This document shows, piece by piece, positions 18,519-30,195 of a DNA stretch of 64,000 nucleotides. The DNA is taken from NCBI RefSeq assembly GCF_001050345.1, contig NZ_LFMW01000004.1:310001-374000 (forward strand). Direction: 5' to 3'. The translations under genes were made by a program, and so were the position numbers. The notes beneath the pieces were generated by a model. The model saw only the letters and a list, made by a program, of their open reading frames with translations, made no database searches and had not been told where the DNA came from. The DNA comes from Pseudomonas fildesensis (GTDB lineage Bacteria; Pseudomonadota; Gammaproteobacteria; Pseudomonadales; Pseudomonadaceae). Position 1 is the stretch's first letter. Each line of letters starts with the position of its first letter.

Positions 18519-19143
18519 CCCCTTTGGCCAAGTCGTCCAGCTTGATTTGTAAGCCACCGACTGCCGCTTCATCAGACAGCGCCGCCTTGGCTTTTTTGTA
18601 CGCAGCATTGGCTTCGTCGGTACGACCCAATTGGACCAACAGGTCGCCCTTGAGCTCTTCGCGAGTGGCTACAAATGCCTTGTCAGCATCACCGTCGAGC
18701 AGTTTGAGTGCTTCGTCGGTCTTGTTCTGAGCCGCCAGTACCTGAGCCAGGCGCTGACGTGCGATTTCACCCAGGGTCGGCTTGTCGGCGATAGCCTTCA
18801 GTTCGTTGGCTGCGTCATCCAGCTTGCCGGTATCAACCGCGACTTTCGCGACGAACAGGCTGCCGTATTGGGCGTAGGTGCTACCGCCAAATTCGTTTTT
18901 CAGTTTGCTGGCCAGGTCTGCCACTCGTGCAGGATCAGGCTTGCCGTCCGGCGTCAGCGTGGTTTCCAGCAATTGCTGATAGAGGATCGAGGCGCCCTGG
19001 GACTGGTTGGCCTGATACTTGTGCCAGGCTTGCCAGCCGAACACCACCACTAAAGCCAGCAGACCGCCGGTAACCAAGGGCTTGCCGTTACGCTGCCACC
19101 AGTCCTTGAAATCGGCCAGTTGATCATCATCAGTACTCGACAC
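18511..19143 (-). CDS. yfgM: YfgM-like ancillary SecYEG translocon protein (TPR)
   Basis: The 210-residue protein has one N-terminal membrane segment (about 23-42: LVTGGLLALVVVFGWQAW) and a periplasmic TPR region (YfgM/TPR_21 family). It links SecYEG to periplasmic chaperones in E. coli. It lies between hisS and bamB in the conserved cluster, translationally coupled to bamB. Confidence 0.93.
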   Translation of the reverse strand: MSSTDDDQLADFKDWWQRNGKPLVTGGLLALVVVFGWQAWHKYQANQSQGASILYQQLLETTLTPDGKPDPARVADLASKLKNEFGGSTYAQYGSLFVAKVAVDTGKLDDAANELKAIADKPTLGEIARQRLAQVLAAQNKTDEALKLLDGDADKAFVATREELKGDLLVQLGRTDEANAAYKKAKAALSDEAAVGGLQIKLDDLAKGDA

Positions 19144-19184
19144 CCCAATACTCCTTAATCGCTAAATTCGGCTGTTCGACAGCT

Positions 19185-20474
19185 TCAACCCTGCACGACG
19201 CAGGTGGCCAGGTGCGCAGCGAGCGCATCAAAGGCAATGTTCTGTTGCTCGCCCTGGCCACGCAGGGGTTTGAAACCTATCACTTGCTGGGCCAATTCGT
19301 CATCGCCGAGGATCAATGCATACAGCGCACCGCTCTTGTCGGCCTTCTTGAACTGGCTCTTGAAGCTGCCGGCGCCGGCATTGATCTGCAGGCGCAGGTT
19401 CGGCAGTTGGTCGCGTACTTTTTCGCTCAGGGTCAGGGCAGCCAGTTCGGCAGCCTCGCCAAAGGCGCACAGGTAAACGTCCACCTGACGGGAAATCTCT
19501 TCCGGGACCTGCTCCAGGGTTTCCAGCAGCAGGATCAGCCGCTCGATGCCCATGGCAAAACCAACGCCCGTGGTGGGCTTGCCACCCATTTGCTCAACCA
19601 GGCCGTCGTAACGGCCACCGGCGCACACGGTACCTTGGGCGCCGAGCTTGTCGGTGACCCACTCGAATACCGTCTTACTGTAGTAATCGAGGCCGCGCAC
19701 CAGTTTCGGGTTGATCACATACGGAATACCGACCGCATCCAGACGAGCCTTGAGGCCCTCGAAGTGCGTACGGGACTCGTCATCCAGGTAGTCGGCCATT
19801 TTCGGCGCGTCGACCAGTACGGCTTGGGTGTCAGCGTTCTTGGTATCCAGGACGCGCAACGGGTTGGTTTTCAGACGGCGCTGGCTGTCCTCGTCCAACT
19901 TGTCCAGGTGGGCAGACAGGTACTCGACCAGGGCAACGCGATAACGGCCCCGGGATTCACTGGTGCCCAGGCTGTTGAGTTCAAGCTTTACCGCGTCGCG
20001 AATGCCCAGCATGCCCCAGAGGCGCCAAGTCAGTACGATCAGCTCGGCGTCGATGTCCGGGCCGTCGAGGTTGAACACTTCCAGGCCGATCTGGTGGAAC
20101 TGGCGATAACGACCTTTTTGTGGGCGCTCGTGGCGGAACATCGGGCCGATATACCACAACTTCTGTGGCTGACCACCGCCGGTAAGGCCGTGTTCTAGCA
20201 CGGCGCGCACGCACGCAGCAGTGCCTTCGGGACGCAGGGTCAGGGAATCGCCGTTGCGGTCTTCAAAGGTGTACATCTCTTTTTCGACGATGTCGGTCAC
20301 TTCACCGATGGAGCGCTTGAAAAGCTCGGTAAATTCGACGATCGGCATGCGGATCTGCTTGTAACCGTAGTTATCCAGCAGGCGCGCAACCGTGCTCTCG
20401 AAGTAGCGCCACAGGGGCGTCTGCTCCGGCAGTATGTCATTCATGCCACGAATGGCTTGCAGAGACTTGCTCAC
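19185..20474 (-). CDS. hisS: Histidyl-tRNA synthetase
   Basis: Charges tRNA-His. The 429-residue class II synthetase has motif 2 around [17 protein letters not shown] and the histidine-binding motifs [15 protein letters not shown] and [16 protein letters not shown]. Motif 3 lies around [11 protein letters not shown], followed by the anticodon-binding domain (about 335-425). It starts [16 protein letters not shown], as in the family. Confidence 0.98.
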   Translation of the reverse strand: MSKSLQAIRGMNDILPEQTPLWRYFESTVARLLDNYGYKQIRMPIVEFTELFKRSIGEVTDIVEKEMYTFEDRNGDSLTLRPEGTAACVRAVLEHGLTGGGQPQKLWYIGPMFRHERPQKGRYRQFHQIGLEVFNLDGPDIDAELIVLTWRLWGMLGIRDAVKLELNSLGTSESRGRYRVALVEYLSAHLDKLDEDSQRRLKTNPLRVLDTKNADTQAVLVDAPKMADYLDDESRTHFEGLKARLDAVGIPYVINPKLVRGLDYYSKTVFEWVTDKLGAQGTVCAGGRYDGLVEQMGGKPTTGVGFAMGIERLILLLETLEQVPEEISRQVDVYLCAFGEAAELAALTLSEKVRDQLPNLRLQINAGAGSFKSQFKKADKSGALYALILGDDELAQQVIGFKPLRGQGEQQNIAFDALAAHLATCVVQG

Positions 20475-20497
20475 ATCAAATCCTTAAATTCGTTCAA

Positions 20498-21607
20498 TCA
20501 GCCGCGCGCGATCAGCGCTGCGTCAGCGGCGACCTTTTCGGCCGCTTTCTGGCGGATCAACCTTTCGAGCTCATCCACCAGATTGTCATTCGTCAACTTC
20601 TGCGACGGCTTGCCGTCGATGTAAATCAGGTTCGGAGTACCGCCGGTCAAGCCCACATGGGCTTCCTTGGCTTCGCCCGGGCCGTTGACCACGCAACCGA
20701 TCACCGCAACATCCAGCGGCACCAGCAGGTCTTCGAGGCGCACTTCCAGTTCGTTCATGGTTTTCACCACGTCGAAGTTCTGCCGCGAGCAACTCGGGCA
20801 GGCAATGAAGTTGATACCACGGGAACGCAAATGCAGGGATTTGAGAATGTCGTAACCGACCTTCACCTCCTCTACCGGGTCTGCCGCGAGGGAGATGCGG
20901 ATAGTATCGCCAATCCCGTCGGCGAGCAGCATACCGAGACCCACCGCAGATTTCACTGTGCCTGAACGCAAACCACCTGCTTCGGTGATACCCAGGTGCA
21001 GCGGCTGCACGATTTCCTTGGCCAGCAGGCGGTACGCTTCTACCGCCATGAACACGTCGGAGGCCTTTACGCTGACCTTGAAGTCCTGGAAATTCAGGCG
21101 TTCAAGGTGTTCAACGTGGCGCAGGGCCGACTCGACCAGCGCTGCCGGGGTCGGCTCGCCGTATTTCTTTTGCAGGTCTTTTTCCAGGGAGCCGGCGTTG
21201 ACGCCGATACGGATCGGAATGCCGCGGTCACGGGCAGCATCCACCACGGCACGCACACGGTCTTCGCGACCGATGTTGCCCGGGTTGATGCGCAGGCAAT
21301 CGACGCCCAATTCGGCAACGCGCAATGCGATCTTGTAGTCGAAGTGAATATCGGCAACCAGCGGCACCTTGACCAGTTGCTTGATGCGGCCGAAGGCTTC
21401 GGCAGCATCCATGTCCGGAACGGAAATCCGCACGATGTCTACGCCGGCCGACTCCAGACGGTTGATCTGGGCGACGGTGGCGGCGACATCGTTGGTGTCG
21501 CTGTTGGTCATGCTCTGTACCGCGATGGGGGCGTCGCCACCCACCGGCACCGAGCCGACCCAGATCTTGCGCGATACGCGACGTTTGATTGGAGATTCGC
21601 CGTGCAT
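20498..21607 (-). CDS. ispG: 4-hydroxy-3-methylbut-2-en-1-yl diphosphate synthase (flavodoxin)
   Basis: Iron-sulfur enzyme of the MEP isoprenoid pathway. The 369-residue protein has a TIM-barrel N-terminal part ([14 protein letters not shown]) and a C-terminal [4Fe-4S] domain with the Cys ligands in [11 protein letters not shown] and [13 protein letters not shown]. It lies 23 bp upstream of hisS and 2 bp downstream of rodZ, so the three are one transcript. Confidence 0.98.
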   Translation of the reverse strand: MHGESPIKRRVSRKIWVGSVPVGGDAPIAVQSMTNSDTNDVAATVAQINRLESAGVDIVRISVPDMDAAEAFGRIKQLVKVPLVADIHFDYKIALRVAELGVDCLRINPGNIGREDRVRAVVDAARDRGIPIRIGVNAGSLEKDLQKKYGEPTPAALVESALRHVEHLERLNFQDFKVSVKASDVFMAVEAYRLLAKEIVQPLHLGITEAGGLRSGTVKSAVGLGMLLADGIGDTIRISLAADPVEEVKVGYDILKSLHLRSRGINFIACPSCSRQNFDVVKTMNELEVRLEDLLVPLDVAVIGCVVNGPGEAKEAHVGLTGGTPNLIYIDGKPSQKLTNDNLVDELERLIRQKAAEKVAADAALIARG

Positions 21608-21609
21608 GA

Positions 21610-22629
21610 CTATTGTCCCAACTTCAGGCGAGCGGTCTCGCCACTGGTGAACGGCGCCACGTCCACAGGCTGGCCGTTGTAGGCCACTTGCGCGCCACGG
21701 GCAAAGCCCAGACGCAGCGTCAAAGGAGGCTTGCCGCCCTGGTCGAGCGTATCTCCCTTACGCTTCAAACCGCTGAACAGCACTTTGCCGTTGCCATCGG
21801 TGAGTTGCGTCCAGCAATCAGCAACGAAGGTAATCTGTACGCGCCCGTCACCGGCGATCAACGCAGGGGTGGTAGGCGGCGAAATCGCTGGCACAGCCGG
21901 GGCGGCTGGAGCGGGAGTCGCTGGGGCCTGCACCGGCGCGGCAGGCGTATGAGCCTGGGCAACCGGCGCAACCGGGGTGTGAGCGGGTGCAGCCGGAGTC
22001 ACCGGTATGGCCGGAGCGGGTAAGGCAGCCGTCGAAGCCGGCGCAGTTTCGGGCGCTGGCTGTTCGGCGGTGACGGGCGCTTCTGGCGCGGCCTGGCCTT
22101 CAGCAACGGCCTGGTCTTCCGGCTCATCCAGCGGATGAATTTGAGTGGTGCCGTCGGCGCTTTCGACTTCGACGTGCTCCATGGCGTTGCTGGTCAAGTC
22201 CTTGGTGCGCTGGGAGGCCTGGTCTTGCCACCAGACAAAACCACCGCCGATCACCGCGATCAGCAGCAGCAGGCTGACAATTCGCAATATCGTGTGGGAA
22301 ACCCGCACCGGTTCTTCGATGCGACCCAAGCCATGGACGTTGCTGCCCTGGGAATCTGTACCGGTGAACTGGTCGAATTCCTGGACCAAGATGGTCTGTT
22401 CGATGCCCAGCAATTTGGCGTAGGCGCGGATGTAGCCGCGGGCGAAGGTATGCCCAGGCAACTTATCGAACGCGCCGGCTTCCAGGTTGCCCAGGGACGT
22501 GGTGGTCAAATTGAGCTTGAGGGCCACTTCTGCCAGCGACCAACCATTGCTTTCGCGGGCCTGGCGCAAGGTGTCGCCTGGGTTTACGCGATTAGCTGCT
22601 ACAACTTCCGGGTGCGCCGCTTTCATCAT
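21610..22629 (-). CDS. rodZ: RodZ-like cytoskeletal protein with HTH domain
   Basis: Couples MreB to the cell envelope in rod-shaped cells. The 339-residue protein has a cytoplasmic HTH_25 domain (about 17-85: [20 protein letters not shown]), one membrane helix (about 113-132: [21 protein letters not shown]) and a Pro/Ala-rich periplasmic linker of low complexity (about 165-255). A C-terminal DUF4115 domain (about 258-338) ends the protein. Two ATGs overlap at the start (ATGATGA with the pilF stop); either works, with coupling to pilF. Confidence 0.93.
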   Translation of the reverse strand: MMKAAHPEVVAANRVNPGDTLRQARESNGWSLAEVALKLNLTTTSLGNLEAGAFDKLPGHTFARGYIRAYAKLLGIEQTILVQEFDQFTGTDSQGSNVHGLGRIEEPVRVSHTILRIVSLLLLIAVIGGGFVWWQDQASQRTKDLTSNAMEHVEVESADGTTQIHPLDEPEDQAVAEGQAAPEAPVTAEQPAPETAPASTAALPAPAIPVTPAAPAHTPVAPVAQAHTPAAPVQAPATPAPAAPAVPAISPPTTPALIAGDGRVQITFVADCWTQLTDGNGKVLFSGLKRKGDTLDQGGKPPLTLRLGFARGAQVAYNGQPVDVAPFTSGETARLKLGQ

Positions 22630-23384
22630 TGCTCCGACAGGTATTGCTGATATTCCGGCGTACCGGGATAGAGTCGTTCGAGTTGCTGGCCAAAACGTGC
22701 GGCCGTGTCGCGTTCTTCATGAACCGTCGCCAGGCGCACACCGAGCAATAGACTACGTGCATTTTGCCCGCTGAGCAGGCTAAAACGCTCGTAATAGTCA
22801 CGTGCCGGCACATAATGCCTGTCTTCGTAAGACATCTCAGCCATTTCGAGCAACGCGCGTGGCTGACGACCGTTCAAGTGCAAGGCTTTTTCCAGTTGCC
22901 GGCGCGCGCTGTCGCGCTGACCGAGGCGCATCGAGGTCACCCCAAGGTTCTCGTAGACGCGCGAGCGCTCAGGATAGAGGGTATCGGTGCTGGCCTGCAG
23001 GAAATAAGCGGATGCCTGGTCATAGCGTTTCTGTTCGAACAGGAAGCTGCCGTAGTTATTGAGCAGCCGCGGGTCGGCAGGACGGGAAGCCAGGGCCTTG
23101 TTGAAATACTGGTCGGCCAGTTCAGGCTCGGCCTGGGCCTGGAACACCAGCGCCAGTGCGGCATTGGCGTCGGCATCGCCGCTGTCCAGTTCAAGGGCCT
23201 TTTTCAACGGCACCTTGGCCTGCTCGCTCATGCCTTGGCGCAGATAACCCAAACCGAGTTGCACATAGGCAACTCGCGCCTCGTCACGGCCCTTGCCGGT
23301 TTGCAATGGGCTCTCATAGCCCGATGAAACACAACCGGCCGCGAGACCGGTAAAAAGCAAGAGCAGCGCAAGGCGCAACGGCAT
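22626..23384 (-). CDS. pilF: Type IV pilus biogenesis lipoprotein PilF (PilW)
   Basis: Outer-membrane pilotin that helps the PilQ secretin assemble. The 252-residue protein has a lipoprotein signal with lipobox LAAGC (Cys18) and about six TPR repeats (for example RPADPRLLNNYGSFLFEQKRY, written here in part). It overlaps rodZ by four bases and follows rlmN by 12 bp, the standard Pseudomonas order rlmN-pilF-rodZ-ispG-hisS. Confidence 0.95.
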   Translation of the reverse strand: MPLRLALLLLFTGLAAGCVSSGYESPLQTGKGRDEARVAYVQLGLGYLRQGMSEQAKVPLKKALELDSGDADANAALALVFQAQAEPELADQYFNKALASRPADPRLLNNYGSFLFEQKRYDQASAYFLQASTDTLYPERSRVYENLGVTSMRLGQRDSARRQLEKALHLNGRQPRALLEMAEMSYEDRHYVPARDYYERFSLLSGQNARSLLLGVRLATVHEERDTAARFGQQLERLYPGTPEYQQYLSEQ

Positions 23385-23396
23385 AGAGATCCTCTC

Positions 23397-24545
23397 TCAG
23401 ATTCGATTCACAGCAATTAGCGGCAAATCGTCGGCGGCGTTCAGTTCACGACCGGCGATATAACGCTCGCTGCGACGGGTGCGGTCCAGCACCTGTCCTA
23501 CCAATTGGCCACAGGCGGCGTCAATGTCTTCACCACGGGTGGTGCGTACGGTGACGTTGTAACCGGCCTGGTGCAGTTGATCCTGGAAACGGCGGATGGC
23601 GTTGTTGCTCGGCCGCTCGTAGCCAGAATGGGGAAACGGGTTGAACGGAATCAAGTTGATCTTGCACGGGGTGTTCTTGAGCAACTCGATCATCTCGACC
23701 GCGTGCTCGACCTTGTCGTTGATGTCCTTGAGCATGGTGTACTCAATGGTCAGCACACGTTTCTCGCCCAAGGTCGCCATGTAACGCTGGCAAGATTCGA
23801 GCAGCATCTTAAGCGGATACTTCTTGTTGATTGGCACCAATTGGTTACGCAATGCGTCATTGGGTGCGTGCAGCGACAACGCCAGGGAGACGTCAATGTG
23901 CTTGGCCAGCTCATCGATCATCGGCACCACGCCGGAGGTCGACAGGGTCACACGGCGCTTGGAGATGCCGTAGCCCAGGTCGTCCATCATCAGGTGCATG
24001 GCCGCAATTACGTTGTCGAAGTTCAGCAGCGGCTCACCCATGCCCATCATCACCACGTTGGTGATGGCACGGTCGACGGTCGCCGGGACGCTGCCAAAGG
24101 ATTTGTTTGCAATCCACACCTGGCCGATGACTTCGGCGGCGGTGAGGTTGCTATTGAAGCCTTGCTTGCCGGTGGAGCAGAAACTGCAGTCTAGGGCACA
24201 GCCTGCCTGGGACGAAACGCACAAGGTGCCGCGTTTGCCCTGGGGAATGTATACGGTCTCGACGCAGCTGCCGGACGCCACGCGCACCACCCACTTACGG
24301 GTGCCATCGGTGGAAATGTCCTCGCTGACCACTTCGGGACCACGAACTTCGGCAATGACCTTTAGCTTGTCGCGCAGGGCCTTGCTGACGTTCGTCATGG
24401 CGTCGAAATCGTCGACACCAAAGTGGTGAATCCACTTCATTACCTGACCGGCACGGAAACGCTTCTCCCCGATTGAGTCGAAGAATTTTTCCATTTCCTG
24501 TTGGGTCAGACCCAGCAGGTTAGTTTTAACAGTCGATGTAGTCAT
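23397..24545 (-). CDS. rlmN: Dual-specificity RNA methyltransferase RlmN
   Basis: Radical-SAM enzyme that methylates C2 of A2503 in 23S rRNA and A37 in some tRNAs. The 382-residue protein has the CxxxCxxC cluster motif in [12 protein letters not shown], the SAM-binding region [13 protein letters not shown] and the two methyl-transfer cysteines near SCVETV and at DAACGQL. It is 29 bp from ndk and leads the pilF-rodZ-ispG-hisS series. Confidence 0.98.
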   Translation of the reverse strand: MTTSTVKTNLLGLTQQEMEKFFDSIGEKRFRAGQVMKWIHHFGVDDFDAMTNVSKALRDKLKVIAEVRGPEVVSEDISTDGTRKWVVRVASGSCVETVYIPQGKRGTLCVSSQAGCALDCSFCSTGKQGFNSNLTAAEVIGQVWIANKSFGSVPATVDRAITNVVMMGMGEPLLNFDNVIAAMHLMMDDLGYGISKRRVTLSTSGVVPMIDELAKHIDVSLALSLHAPNDALRNQLVPINKKYPLKMLLESCQRYMATLGEKRVLTIEYTMLKDINDKVEHAVEMIELLKNTPCKINLIPFNPFPHSGYERPSNNAIRRFQDQLHQAGYNVTVRTTRGEDIDAACGQLVGQVLDRTRRSERYIAGRELNAADDLPLIAVNRI

Positions 24546-24574
24546 GGATTCACCCTCACTCTTTAAGCCGATGC

Positions 24575-25000
24575 TTAGCGAGCGGTTACTTCAGTAGCAG
24601 CGAAAAAGTACGAGATTTCGCGAGCAGCAGCGGCTTCGGAGTCGGAACCGTGAACAGCGTTGGCGTCGATGGACTCAGCGAAGTCAGCACGGATGGTGCC
24701 GGCAGCCGCTTCTTTAGGGTTGGTAGCGCCCATCAGCTCACGGTTCAGAGCGATAGCGTTTTCGCCTTCCAGAACCTGAACAACAACAGGGCCGGAGATC
24801 ATGAAGGCAACCAGGTCGCCGAAGAAGCCACGAGCGCTGTGCTCAGCGTAGAAGCCTTCAGCCTCAGCCTTGGACAGTTGCTTGAGTTTCGAAGCTACAA
24901 CCTTCAGGCCGGCTTTTTCGAAACGAGTGGTGATCTCGCCGATGACGTTTTTTGCAACAGCGTCAGGCTTGATGATGGAGAAAGTACGTTGAACAGCCAT
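24575..25000 (-). CDS. ndk: Nucleoside diphosphate kinase
   Basis: Balances nucleoside triphosphate pools by a phospho-histidine mechanism. The 141-residue protein has the signature [16 protein letters not shown], whose His is the phospho-acceptor, and the N-terminal [11 protein letters not shown]. Its AT-richer 3'-coding usage looks like that of a highly expressed gene. Confidence 0.98.
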   Translation of the reverse strand: MAVQRTFSIIKPDAVAKNVIGEITTRFEKAGLKVVASKLKQLSKAEAEGFYAEHSARGFFGDLVAFMISGPVVVQVLEGENAIALNRELMGATNPKEAAAGTIRADFAESIDANAVHGSDSEAAAAREISYFFAATEVTAR

Positions 25001-25036
25001 GGTGTAACTCCAGAAACGGTAATTTACGAAAAATTA

Positions 25037-25059
25037 AACCCGCGAATTATACGCGGGTT
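25037..25059 (-). terminator. Intrinsic terminator after iscX (end of isc cluster)
   Basis: An 8 bp stem aacccgcg / cgcgggtt with a 7-base loop, followed on the minus strand by taattttt. It ends the isc transcript before ndk. Confidence 0.82.
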
Positions 25060-25088
25060 CTTGGGTATTGCCTAACCTGCGGGGATGA

Positions 25089-25289
25089 TCAGTCGATTTC
25101 TTCGATCCAGAGTTCCTGAACCTTCTCCAACACCTTCTCGCCACAACGGCCAGAGGTATCGTCGAAATCAGGCAGCTCCATGATCCAGCGCTGCAGGTCG
25201 ACGAAGTTGACCGTCAGCGGACTCACGTCCGGCTTGGCTTCAGCCAGTTCTTCAGCAATGCGCTGTACATCATTCCAACCGTAACTCAT
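25089..25289 (-). CDS. iscX: Fe-S cluster assembly protein IscX
   Basis: Small acidic protein (66 residues) that binds IscS and modulates cluster assembly, possibly as an iron-dependent regulator. It has the family features MSYGWNDVQRIAEELAE and DFDDTSGRCGEKVLE. Last gene of the isc operon, 14 bp after fdx. Confidence 0.95.
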   Translation of the reverse strand: MSYGWNDVQRIAEELAEAKPDVSPLTVNFVDLQRWIMELPDFDDTSGRCGEKVLEKVQELWIEEID

Positions 25290-25303
25290 AAAAGTTCTAC
25301 CCG

Positions 25304-25645
25304 TCAGTGCGGCGCTTCGGCAGCATGGTTGAGCGAATATTTCGGAATTTCGACGGTAATGTCTTCAGTCCCGACCTTGGCCTGACAGCTTAGGCGCGAT
25401 TGCGCTTCCAGGCCCCAGGCTCGATCCAGGAAGTCCTCTTCCAGCTCATCAGCCTCTTCAAGGCTGTCGAAACCGTCACGGATGATGCAGTGACAGGTGG
25501 TACAGGCGTTGACACCACCACAGGCGCTCTCAATCTCGATGTGGTTGTCATGGGCAACTTCGAGGATGGACTTGCCGGTCTCAGCCTCCACGACCATACC
25601 ATCCGGACAATGCTCGGCGTGTGGCAGAAAAATGACCTGCGGCAT
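25304..25645 (-). CDS. fdx: ISC system [2Fe-2S] ferredoxin
   Basis: Electron donor for Fe-S cluster assembly. The 113-residue adrenodoxin-type ferredoxin has cluster ligands Cys42, Cys48, Cys51 (ACGGVNACTTCHC) and Cys87 (LSCQAK). It lies 3 bp after hscA. Confidence 0.97.
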   Translation of the reverse strand: MPQVIFLPHAEHCPDGMVVEAETGKSILEVAHDNHIEIESACGGVNACTTCHCIIRDGFDSLEEADELEEDFLDRAWGLEAQSRLSCQAKVGTEDITVEIPKYSLNHAAEAPH

Positions 25646-25648
25646 TAA

Positions 25649-27511
25649 TTATTCCTCGATTTCATTCAGGTTGCGCCCGGCCAGTGCGGCTTTTACCGTC
25701 TGATCCATGCGGCGGGCGGCAAAGGCGTCAGTGACCTGCGACAAGCGCTTGGTCTGCTGTTCGATGGCATAACCATCGTTGCCTTTCATCAGTTCAGCCA
25801 GTTCCTGCATTTGCAGGTCGATCACCATGCGCTCTTCAGCGTCCAGCAAACGCTCGCCGTCAGTATCCAGGGCACCCTGCACCGCTTCGAGAAGGCGCTG
25901 GCCATCCACTTGCTGCTCACGCAACACGCGGGCGACCTTGTCGTCGCCGGCATACTGGAACGAATCCTTGAGCATCTTGGCGATTTCGCCGTCGGTCAGG
26001 CCGTAGGACGGTTTGACCTGGATGCTGGATTCAACGCCCGACGCCAATTCACGCGCGGCGACGCTGAGCAGACCATCGGCGTCGACCTGGAAGGTCACTC
26101 GAATCTTCGCAGCACCCGCGACCATGGCCGGAATACCGCGCAATTCAAAGCGCGCAAGGGACCGGCAATCGCTGATCAGCTCGCGCTCGCCTTGCAGCAC
26201 ATGAATCTTCATGGCCGTCTGGCCGTCTTTGTAAGTGGTGAAATCCTGGGCGCGGGCGACGGGGATGGTGGTGTTACGTGGAATCACCTTCTCCATCAGT
26301 CCGCCCATGGTTTCCAGCCCCAGGGAAAGCGGAATCACATCAAGCAGCAACAACTCGCCACCGTCGCGCTTGTTGCCGGCCAGGGTATCGGCCTGGATCG
26401 CGGCACCAATGGCCACCACTTGATCCGGATCGATTTCAGTCAGCGGCTGGCGACCAAACGCTTCGGCGACTGCTTCGCGCACACGCGGCACACGGGTAGA
26501 ACCGCCAACCATGACCACGGCGGCCACGTCTTCCAGCTCGATACCGGAATCACGTACGGCGCGACGGCAGGCCTTGAGGCTGCGGGCAACCATCGGTTCG
26601 ATTAGCGAATCAAAGGCTTCGCGTGTCAGCTGGGCCGACCAGGCACCGTAGGAAACGTCTACAGAAGCAGCGTCAGTCAGTGCTTCTTTAGCGGCACACG
26701 CAGTTTGCAGCAGGTTACGCTGCTCACCCGGATCCAGGTCGACGGACAACTCGGCGCTGCTGATGATCCAGCCCGCAATGGCGTGGTCAAAGTCATCGCC
26801 GCCCAGGGCCGTATCGCCACCGGTGGCCAGTACCTCGAAAACACCGCCGGTCAGGCGCAGGATCGAAATATCAAAGGTGCCGCCGCCCAGGTCGTAAATC
26901 GCGACCAGGCCTTCGGCATGCTGGTCGAGGCCATACGCCACAGCCGCTGCCGTCGGCTCGTTGAGCAGGCGCAGCACATTGAGGCCGGCAAGTTTCGCCG
27001 CGTCCTTGGTGGCTTGGCGCTGAGCATCGTCGAAATACGCAGGAACGGTGATCACTGCCCCGACCAACTCGCCACCCAAGGTAGTTTCCGCACGCTGGCG
27101 CAGCACCTTGAGGATATCGGCCGACACTTCCACCGGGCTTTTCGGGCCCTGGACGGTATCGATGAACGGCATGTGCGATTCGCCACCGACAAAGCGGTAT
27201 GGCAACTGGTCGCCCAACTGCTTGACGTCGGACAGACCACGACCCATCAAACGTTTGACCGACAGCACGGTATTCAGAGGATCGGTAGACGCAGCCAGCT
27301 TGGCCGACTCGCCCACTTCGGTGCGATCGGCGTGATAGCGCACGGCGGACGGCAGGATCACCTGGCCATCGGCGTCGGGCAGCGGCTCGGACAGGCCACT
27401 GCGCAAGGCAGCAACCAGGGAATTGGTGGTGCCCAGGTCAATCCCCACAGCCAGACGACGCTGGTGCGGTTGGGGGCTTTGGCCGGGTTCGGCGATTTGC
27501 AGTAGGGCCAT
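25649..27511 (-). CDS. hscA: Fe-S protein assembly chaperone HscA (Hsp70 family)
   Basis: Specialised Hsp70 that releases clusters from IscU with the J-protein HscB. The 620-residue protein has the ATPase domain ([13 protein letters not shown] near residue 23, [10 protein letters not shown] near 204, VGGSTRVP near 342) and a substrate-binding domain from about 390. It belongs to the shorter HscA group without the DnaK acidic tail. Confidence 0.97.
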   Translation of the reverse strand: MALLQIAEPGQSPQPHQRRLAVGIDLGTTNSLVAALRSGLSEPLPDADGQVILPSAVRYHADRTEVGESAKLAASTDPLNTVLSVKRLMGRGLSDVKQLGDQLPYRFVGGESHMPFIDTVQGPKSPVEVSADILKVLRQRAETTLGGELVGAVITVPAYFDDAQRQATKDAAKLAGLNVLRLLNEPTAAAVAYGLDQHAEGLVAIYDLGGGTFDISILRLTGGVFEVLATGGDTALGGDDFDHAIAGWIISSAELSVDLDPGEQRNLLQTACAAKEALTDAASVDVSYGAWSAQLTREAFDSLIEPMVARSLKACRRAVRDSGIELEDVAAVVMVGGSTRVPRVREAVAEAFGRQPLTEIDPDQVVAIGAAIQADTLAGNKRDGGELLLLDVIPLSLGLETMGGLMEKVIPRNTTIPVARAQDFTTYKDGQTAMKIHVLQGERELISDCRSLARFELRGIPAMVAGAAKIRVTFQVDADGLLSVAARELASGVESSIQVKPSYGLTDGEIAKMLKDSFQYAGDDKVARVLREQQVDGQRLLEAVQGALDTDGERLLDAEERMVIDLQMQELAELMKGNDGYAIEQQTKRLSQVTDAFAARRMDQTVKAALAGRNLNEIEE

Positions 27512-27562
27512 GGTAATCAGGTCTTATCTGTCTATCAGGCGTGCATCACGGGCAGCACTGGG

Positions 27563-28084
27563 TTAATCGTCGAGGCGCTCTTCTAGCTGGCGCACTTCGT
27601 AGGTGAGCTTGTCGAGGAACTGCATGCGCCGCATCAGGCGTTCGGCCTGTTCACGTTGCGCTGCATCATCCCAACAGGCTGCGAAGCTTTCGTTGAGCTC
27701 ATCCTGGGCCGTTTTCAGACGGCGCTTGAACACCGCGACACCCGCCACATCGGCTTCGTCCTGCAGGTCTTCGAGCTCTTCGCGCCACTGCATCTGCTGC
27801 ATCAGGAAGTCCGGATCGTGCACCGTGACTTCCAGCGGCAACTCGCCACCGTTCATCGCGAGCAGGTAACGCGCGCGCTTGGGGGGGCTTTTGAGCGTCT
27901 GATAGGCTTCGTTGAGGCTGGCCGACTGCTCCAGTGCCAAGCGTTGCTCACGCTCGGAAGCATCAGCGAAGCGGTCCGGATGCACCCCACGCGCCAATTC
28001 TCGATAGCGCGTGGCAAGCTGCTCGAGGTCCAGCCGAAAGCTCGGCTGCATCTCGAATAATGCGAAATGACAAGGAGTGCCCAC
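27563..28084 (-). CDS. hscB: Fe-S assembly co-chaperone HscB (GTG start)
   Basis: J-domain partner of HscA. The 173-residue protein has the J domain with the HPD motif ([11 protein letters not shown]) and a C-terminal helical IscU-binding domain. The start is read as GTG at 28084 ([14 protein letters not shown]), because family members begin with this residue pattern; the in-frame ATG at 28123 would run back into iscA and adds an unrelated basic stretch. It lies 8 bp after iscA. Confidence 0.95.
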   Translation of the reverse strand: MGTPCHFALFEMQPSFRLDLEQLATRYRELARGVHPDRFADASEREQRLALEQSASLNEAYQTLKSPPKRARYLLAMNGGELPLEVTVHDPDFLMQQMQWREELEDLQDEADVAGVAVFKRRLKTAQDELNESFAACWDDAAQREQAERLMRRMQFLDKLTYEVRQLEERLDD

Positions 28085-28092
28085 AAATAGCC

Positions 28093-28416
28093 TCAGATGT
28101 TGAAGCTTTCGCCGCAGCCACATTCACCGCGTACGTTGGGGTTGTTGAACTTGAAGCCTTCGTTCAACCCTTCCTTGACGAAATCGAGCTCGGTACCGTC
28201 CAGGTAGGTCAGGCTTTTAGGGTCGATGATCACTTTCTCGCCGTGACTTTCGAACACCTGGTCTTCCTCAACCACCTCGTCGACAAACTCCAGCACGTAG
28301 GCAAGGCCGGAACAGCCCGTGGTGCGAACACCCAGACGAATCCCCTCACCTTTACCGCGCCCATCCAGGGAGCGTCGCACGTGCCGCGCAGCCGCTTCTG
28401 TCATGCTGATAGCCAT
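28093..28416 (-). CDS. iscA: Iron-sulfur cluster assembly protein IscA
   Basis: A-type cluster carrier of 107 residues with the three conserved cysteines Cys35 (TTGCSGLAY), Cys99 and Cys101 (ECGCGESF). The start at 28416 ([13 protein letters not shown]) matches the family better than one eight codons upstream. It lies between iscU and hscB. Confidence 0.97.
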   Translation of the reverse strand: MAISMTEAAARHVRRSLDGRGKGEGIRLGVRTTGCSGLAYVLEFVDEVVEEDQVFESHGEKVIIDPKSLTYLDGTELDFVKEGLNEGFKFNNPNVRGECGCGESFNI

Positions 28417-28444
28417 CGTTGACTCCTTACTCGTCGCCAAATGC

Positions 28445-28831
28445 TTAGATCAAGCCTTTCTTCTGCTTGTAGTCGCGAACAGCCGCCTTGATGGCGTCTT
28501 CTGCGAGTACCGAGCAGTGGATTTTCACTGGCGGCAGGGCCAGTTCTTCGGCGAGCTGGGTGTTGCTGATAGTCACAGCCTCATCCAGGGTCTTGCCTTT
28601 CATCCATTCGGTTGCCAGGGAGCTGGAGGCGATGGCCGAACCGCAGCCGTAAGTCTTGAATTTGGCGTCTTCGATAACGCCAGCTTCGTTGACCTTGATC
28701 TGCAGGCGCATAACGTCGCCGCACGCCGGGGCGCCGACCATGCCGGTGCCGACATCAGGGTCTTCCGCGTTCATCTTGCCGACGTTGCGCGGGTTTTCGT
28801 AGTGGTCGATGACCTTTTCGCTGTAAGCCAT
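28445..28831 (-). CDS. iscU: Fe-S cluster scaffold protein IscU
   Basis: Scaffold on which clusters are built. The 128-residue protein has conserved Cys37 (GAPACGD), Cys63 (YGCGSA), Cys106 (HCSVLAEDA) and the HscA-recognition motif LPPVK just before Cys106. Confidence 0.98.
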   Translation of the reverse strand: MAYSEKVIDHYENPRNVGKMNAEDPDVGTGMVGAPACGDVMRLQIKVNEAGVIEDAKFKTYGCGSAIASSSLATEWMKGKTLDEAVTISNTQLAEELALPPVKIHCSVLAEDAIKAAVRDYKQKKGLI

Positions 28832-28930
28832 GGTACTGAATCCTCACTCATCAGGGCCGCTCTGGAACCCTGTAAAAACGCCTGCGTTTTCCGCCACGTT
28901 CCTACAGAGCTGGGGTGGCGGCTTCTATAG

Positions 28931-30145
28931 TTAGTGTGCCGCCCACTCGATCTTGGAAATATCGACACCGTCCTTGAACATGTCCCACAGCGGCGACAGA
29001 ACGCGCAGCTTGTTCACGGCTTCGCAGACTTTCTGCGCGGCGTAGTCGACTTGCTCTTCAGTGGTGAAGCGGCCGAACGTAAAGCGGATCGAGCTATGCG
29101 CCAGTTCGTCGTTGCGGCCCAGGGCGCGCAGAACGTAGGACGGCTCAAGGGAGGCCGAGGTGCAGGCCGAACCGGACGAAACCGCCAGGTCCTTGAGCGC
29201 CATGATCAGCGACTCGCCTTCGACGTAGTTGAAGCTCAAATTCAGGTTGTGCGGTACACGGGCAGTCATGCTGCCATTGATGTACAGCTCTTCAAGGTTC
29301 TCGACCTGCTTGTAGAAGCGGTCGCTCAGGGCCTTGATGCGCACGTTTTCGGCAGCCATGTCTTCTTTGGCTACACGGAAAGCTTCACCCATGCCGACGA
29401 TCTGGTGGGTCGCCAGGGTGCCCGAACGCATGCCGCGCTCGTGACCGCCGCCATGCATGGCGGCTTCGATGCGCACGCGAGGCTTGCGGCTCACGTAGAG
29501 GGCGCCGATGCCTTTAGGGCCGTAGGTCTTGTGGGCCGAGAACGACATCAGGTCGACTTTCAGCTTCGACAGGTCGATATCGACCTTGCCGGTGGACTGG
29601 GCCGCGTCGACGTGCAGCAGCACACCTTTGGAGCGGGTCAGCTCGCCGATGGCCGCGATGTCGTTGATGGTGCCAATTTCGTTGTTCACGTGGATCACGG
29701 AAACCAGGATGGTGTCTTCACGCATCGCCGCTTCGATCATCGCCGGGGTAACGATACCGTCGGTGGTGGGCTCGAGGTAGGTGACCTCGAAACCTTCACG
29801 CTCCAGTTGGCGCATGGTGTCGAGGACAGCCTTGTGCTCAATCTTGGTGGTGATCAGGTGCTTGCCTTTGGTCGCGTAGAAATGCGCCGCACCCTTGATT
29901 GCCAGGTTGTCGGACTCGGTGGCACCGGAGGTCCAGACGATTTCGCGCGGGTCGGCATTGACCAGGTCGGCGACTTGGCGACGAGCGTTCTCGACCGCTT
30001 CCTCGGCCTTCCAGCCGAATACGTGGGAACGGGACGCCGGGTTGCCGAAGTTTCCGTCAACCAGCAGACATTCGCTCATCTTTTGCGCGACACGCGGATC
30101 AACCGGGGTGGTCGCTGAGTAATCAAGGTAAATCGGCAATTTCAT
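28931..30145 (-). CDS. iscS: Cysteine desulfurase IscS
   Basis: PLP enzyme that supplies sulfur for Fe-S clusters and tRNA thiolation. The 404-residue protein has the PLP-Lys in [12 protein letters not shown], the substrate-binding ATTPVD N-terminus and the persulfide Cys in the mobile loop [14 protein letters not shown]. It lies between iscR and iscU in the canonical order. Confidence 0.98.
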   Translation of the reverse strand: MKLPIYLDYSATTPVDPRVAQKMSECLLVDGNFGNPASRSHVFGWKAEEAVENARRQVADLVNADPREIVWTSGATESDNLAIKGAAHFYATKGKHLITTKIEHKAVLDTMRQLEREGFEVTYLEPTTDGIVTPAMIEAAMREDTILVSVIHVNNEIGTINDIAAIGELTRSKGVLLHVDAAQSTGKVDIDLSKLKVDLMSFSAHKTYGPKGIGALYVSRKPRVRIEAAMHGGGHERGMRSGTLATHQIVGMGEAFRVAKEDMAAENVRIKALSDRFYKQVENLEELYINGSMTARVPHNLNLSFNYVEGESLIMALKDLAVSSGSACTSASLEPSYVLRALGRNDELAHSSIRFTFGRFTTEEQVDYAAQKVCEAVNKLRVLSPLWDMFKDGVDISKIEWAAH

Positions 30146-30195
30146 GGACTTTCTCCTAAATCAGGCTGGCTGGCGTGCCGTTAGCTCTTCGGCTG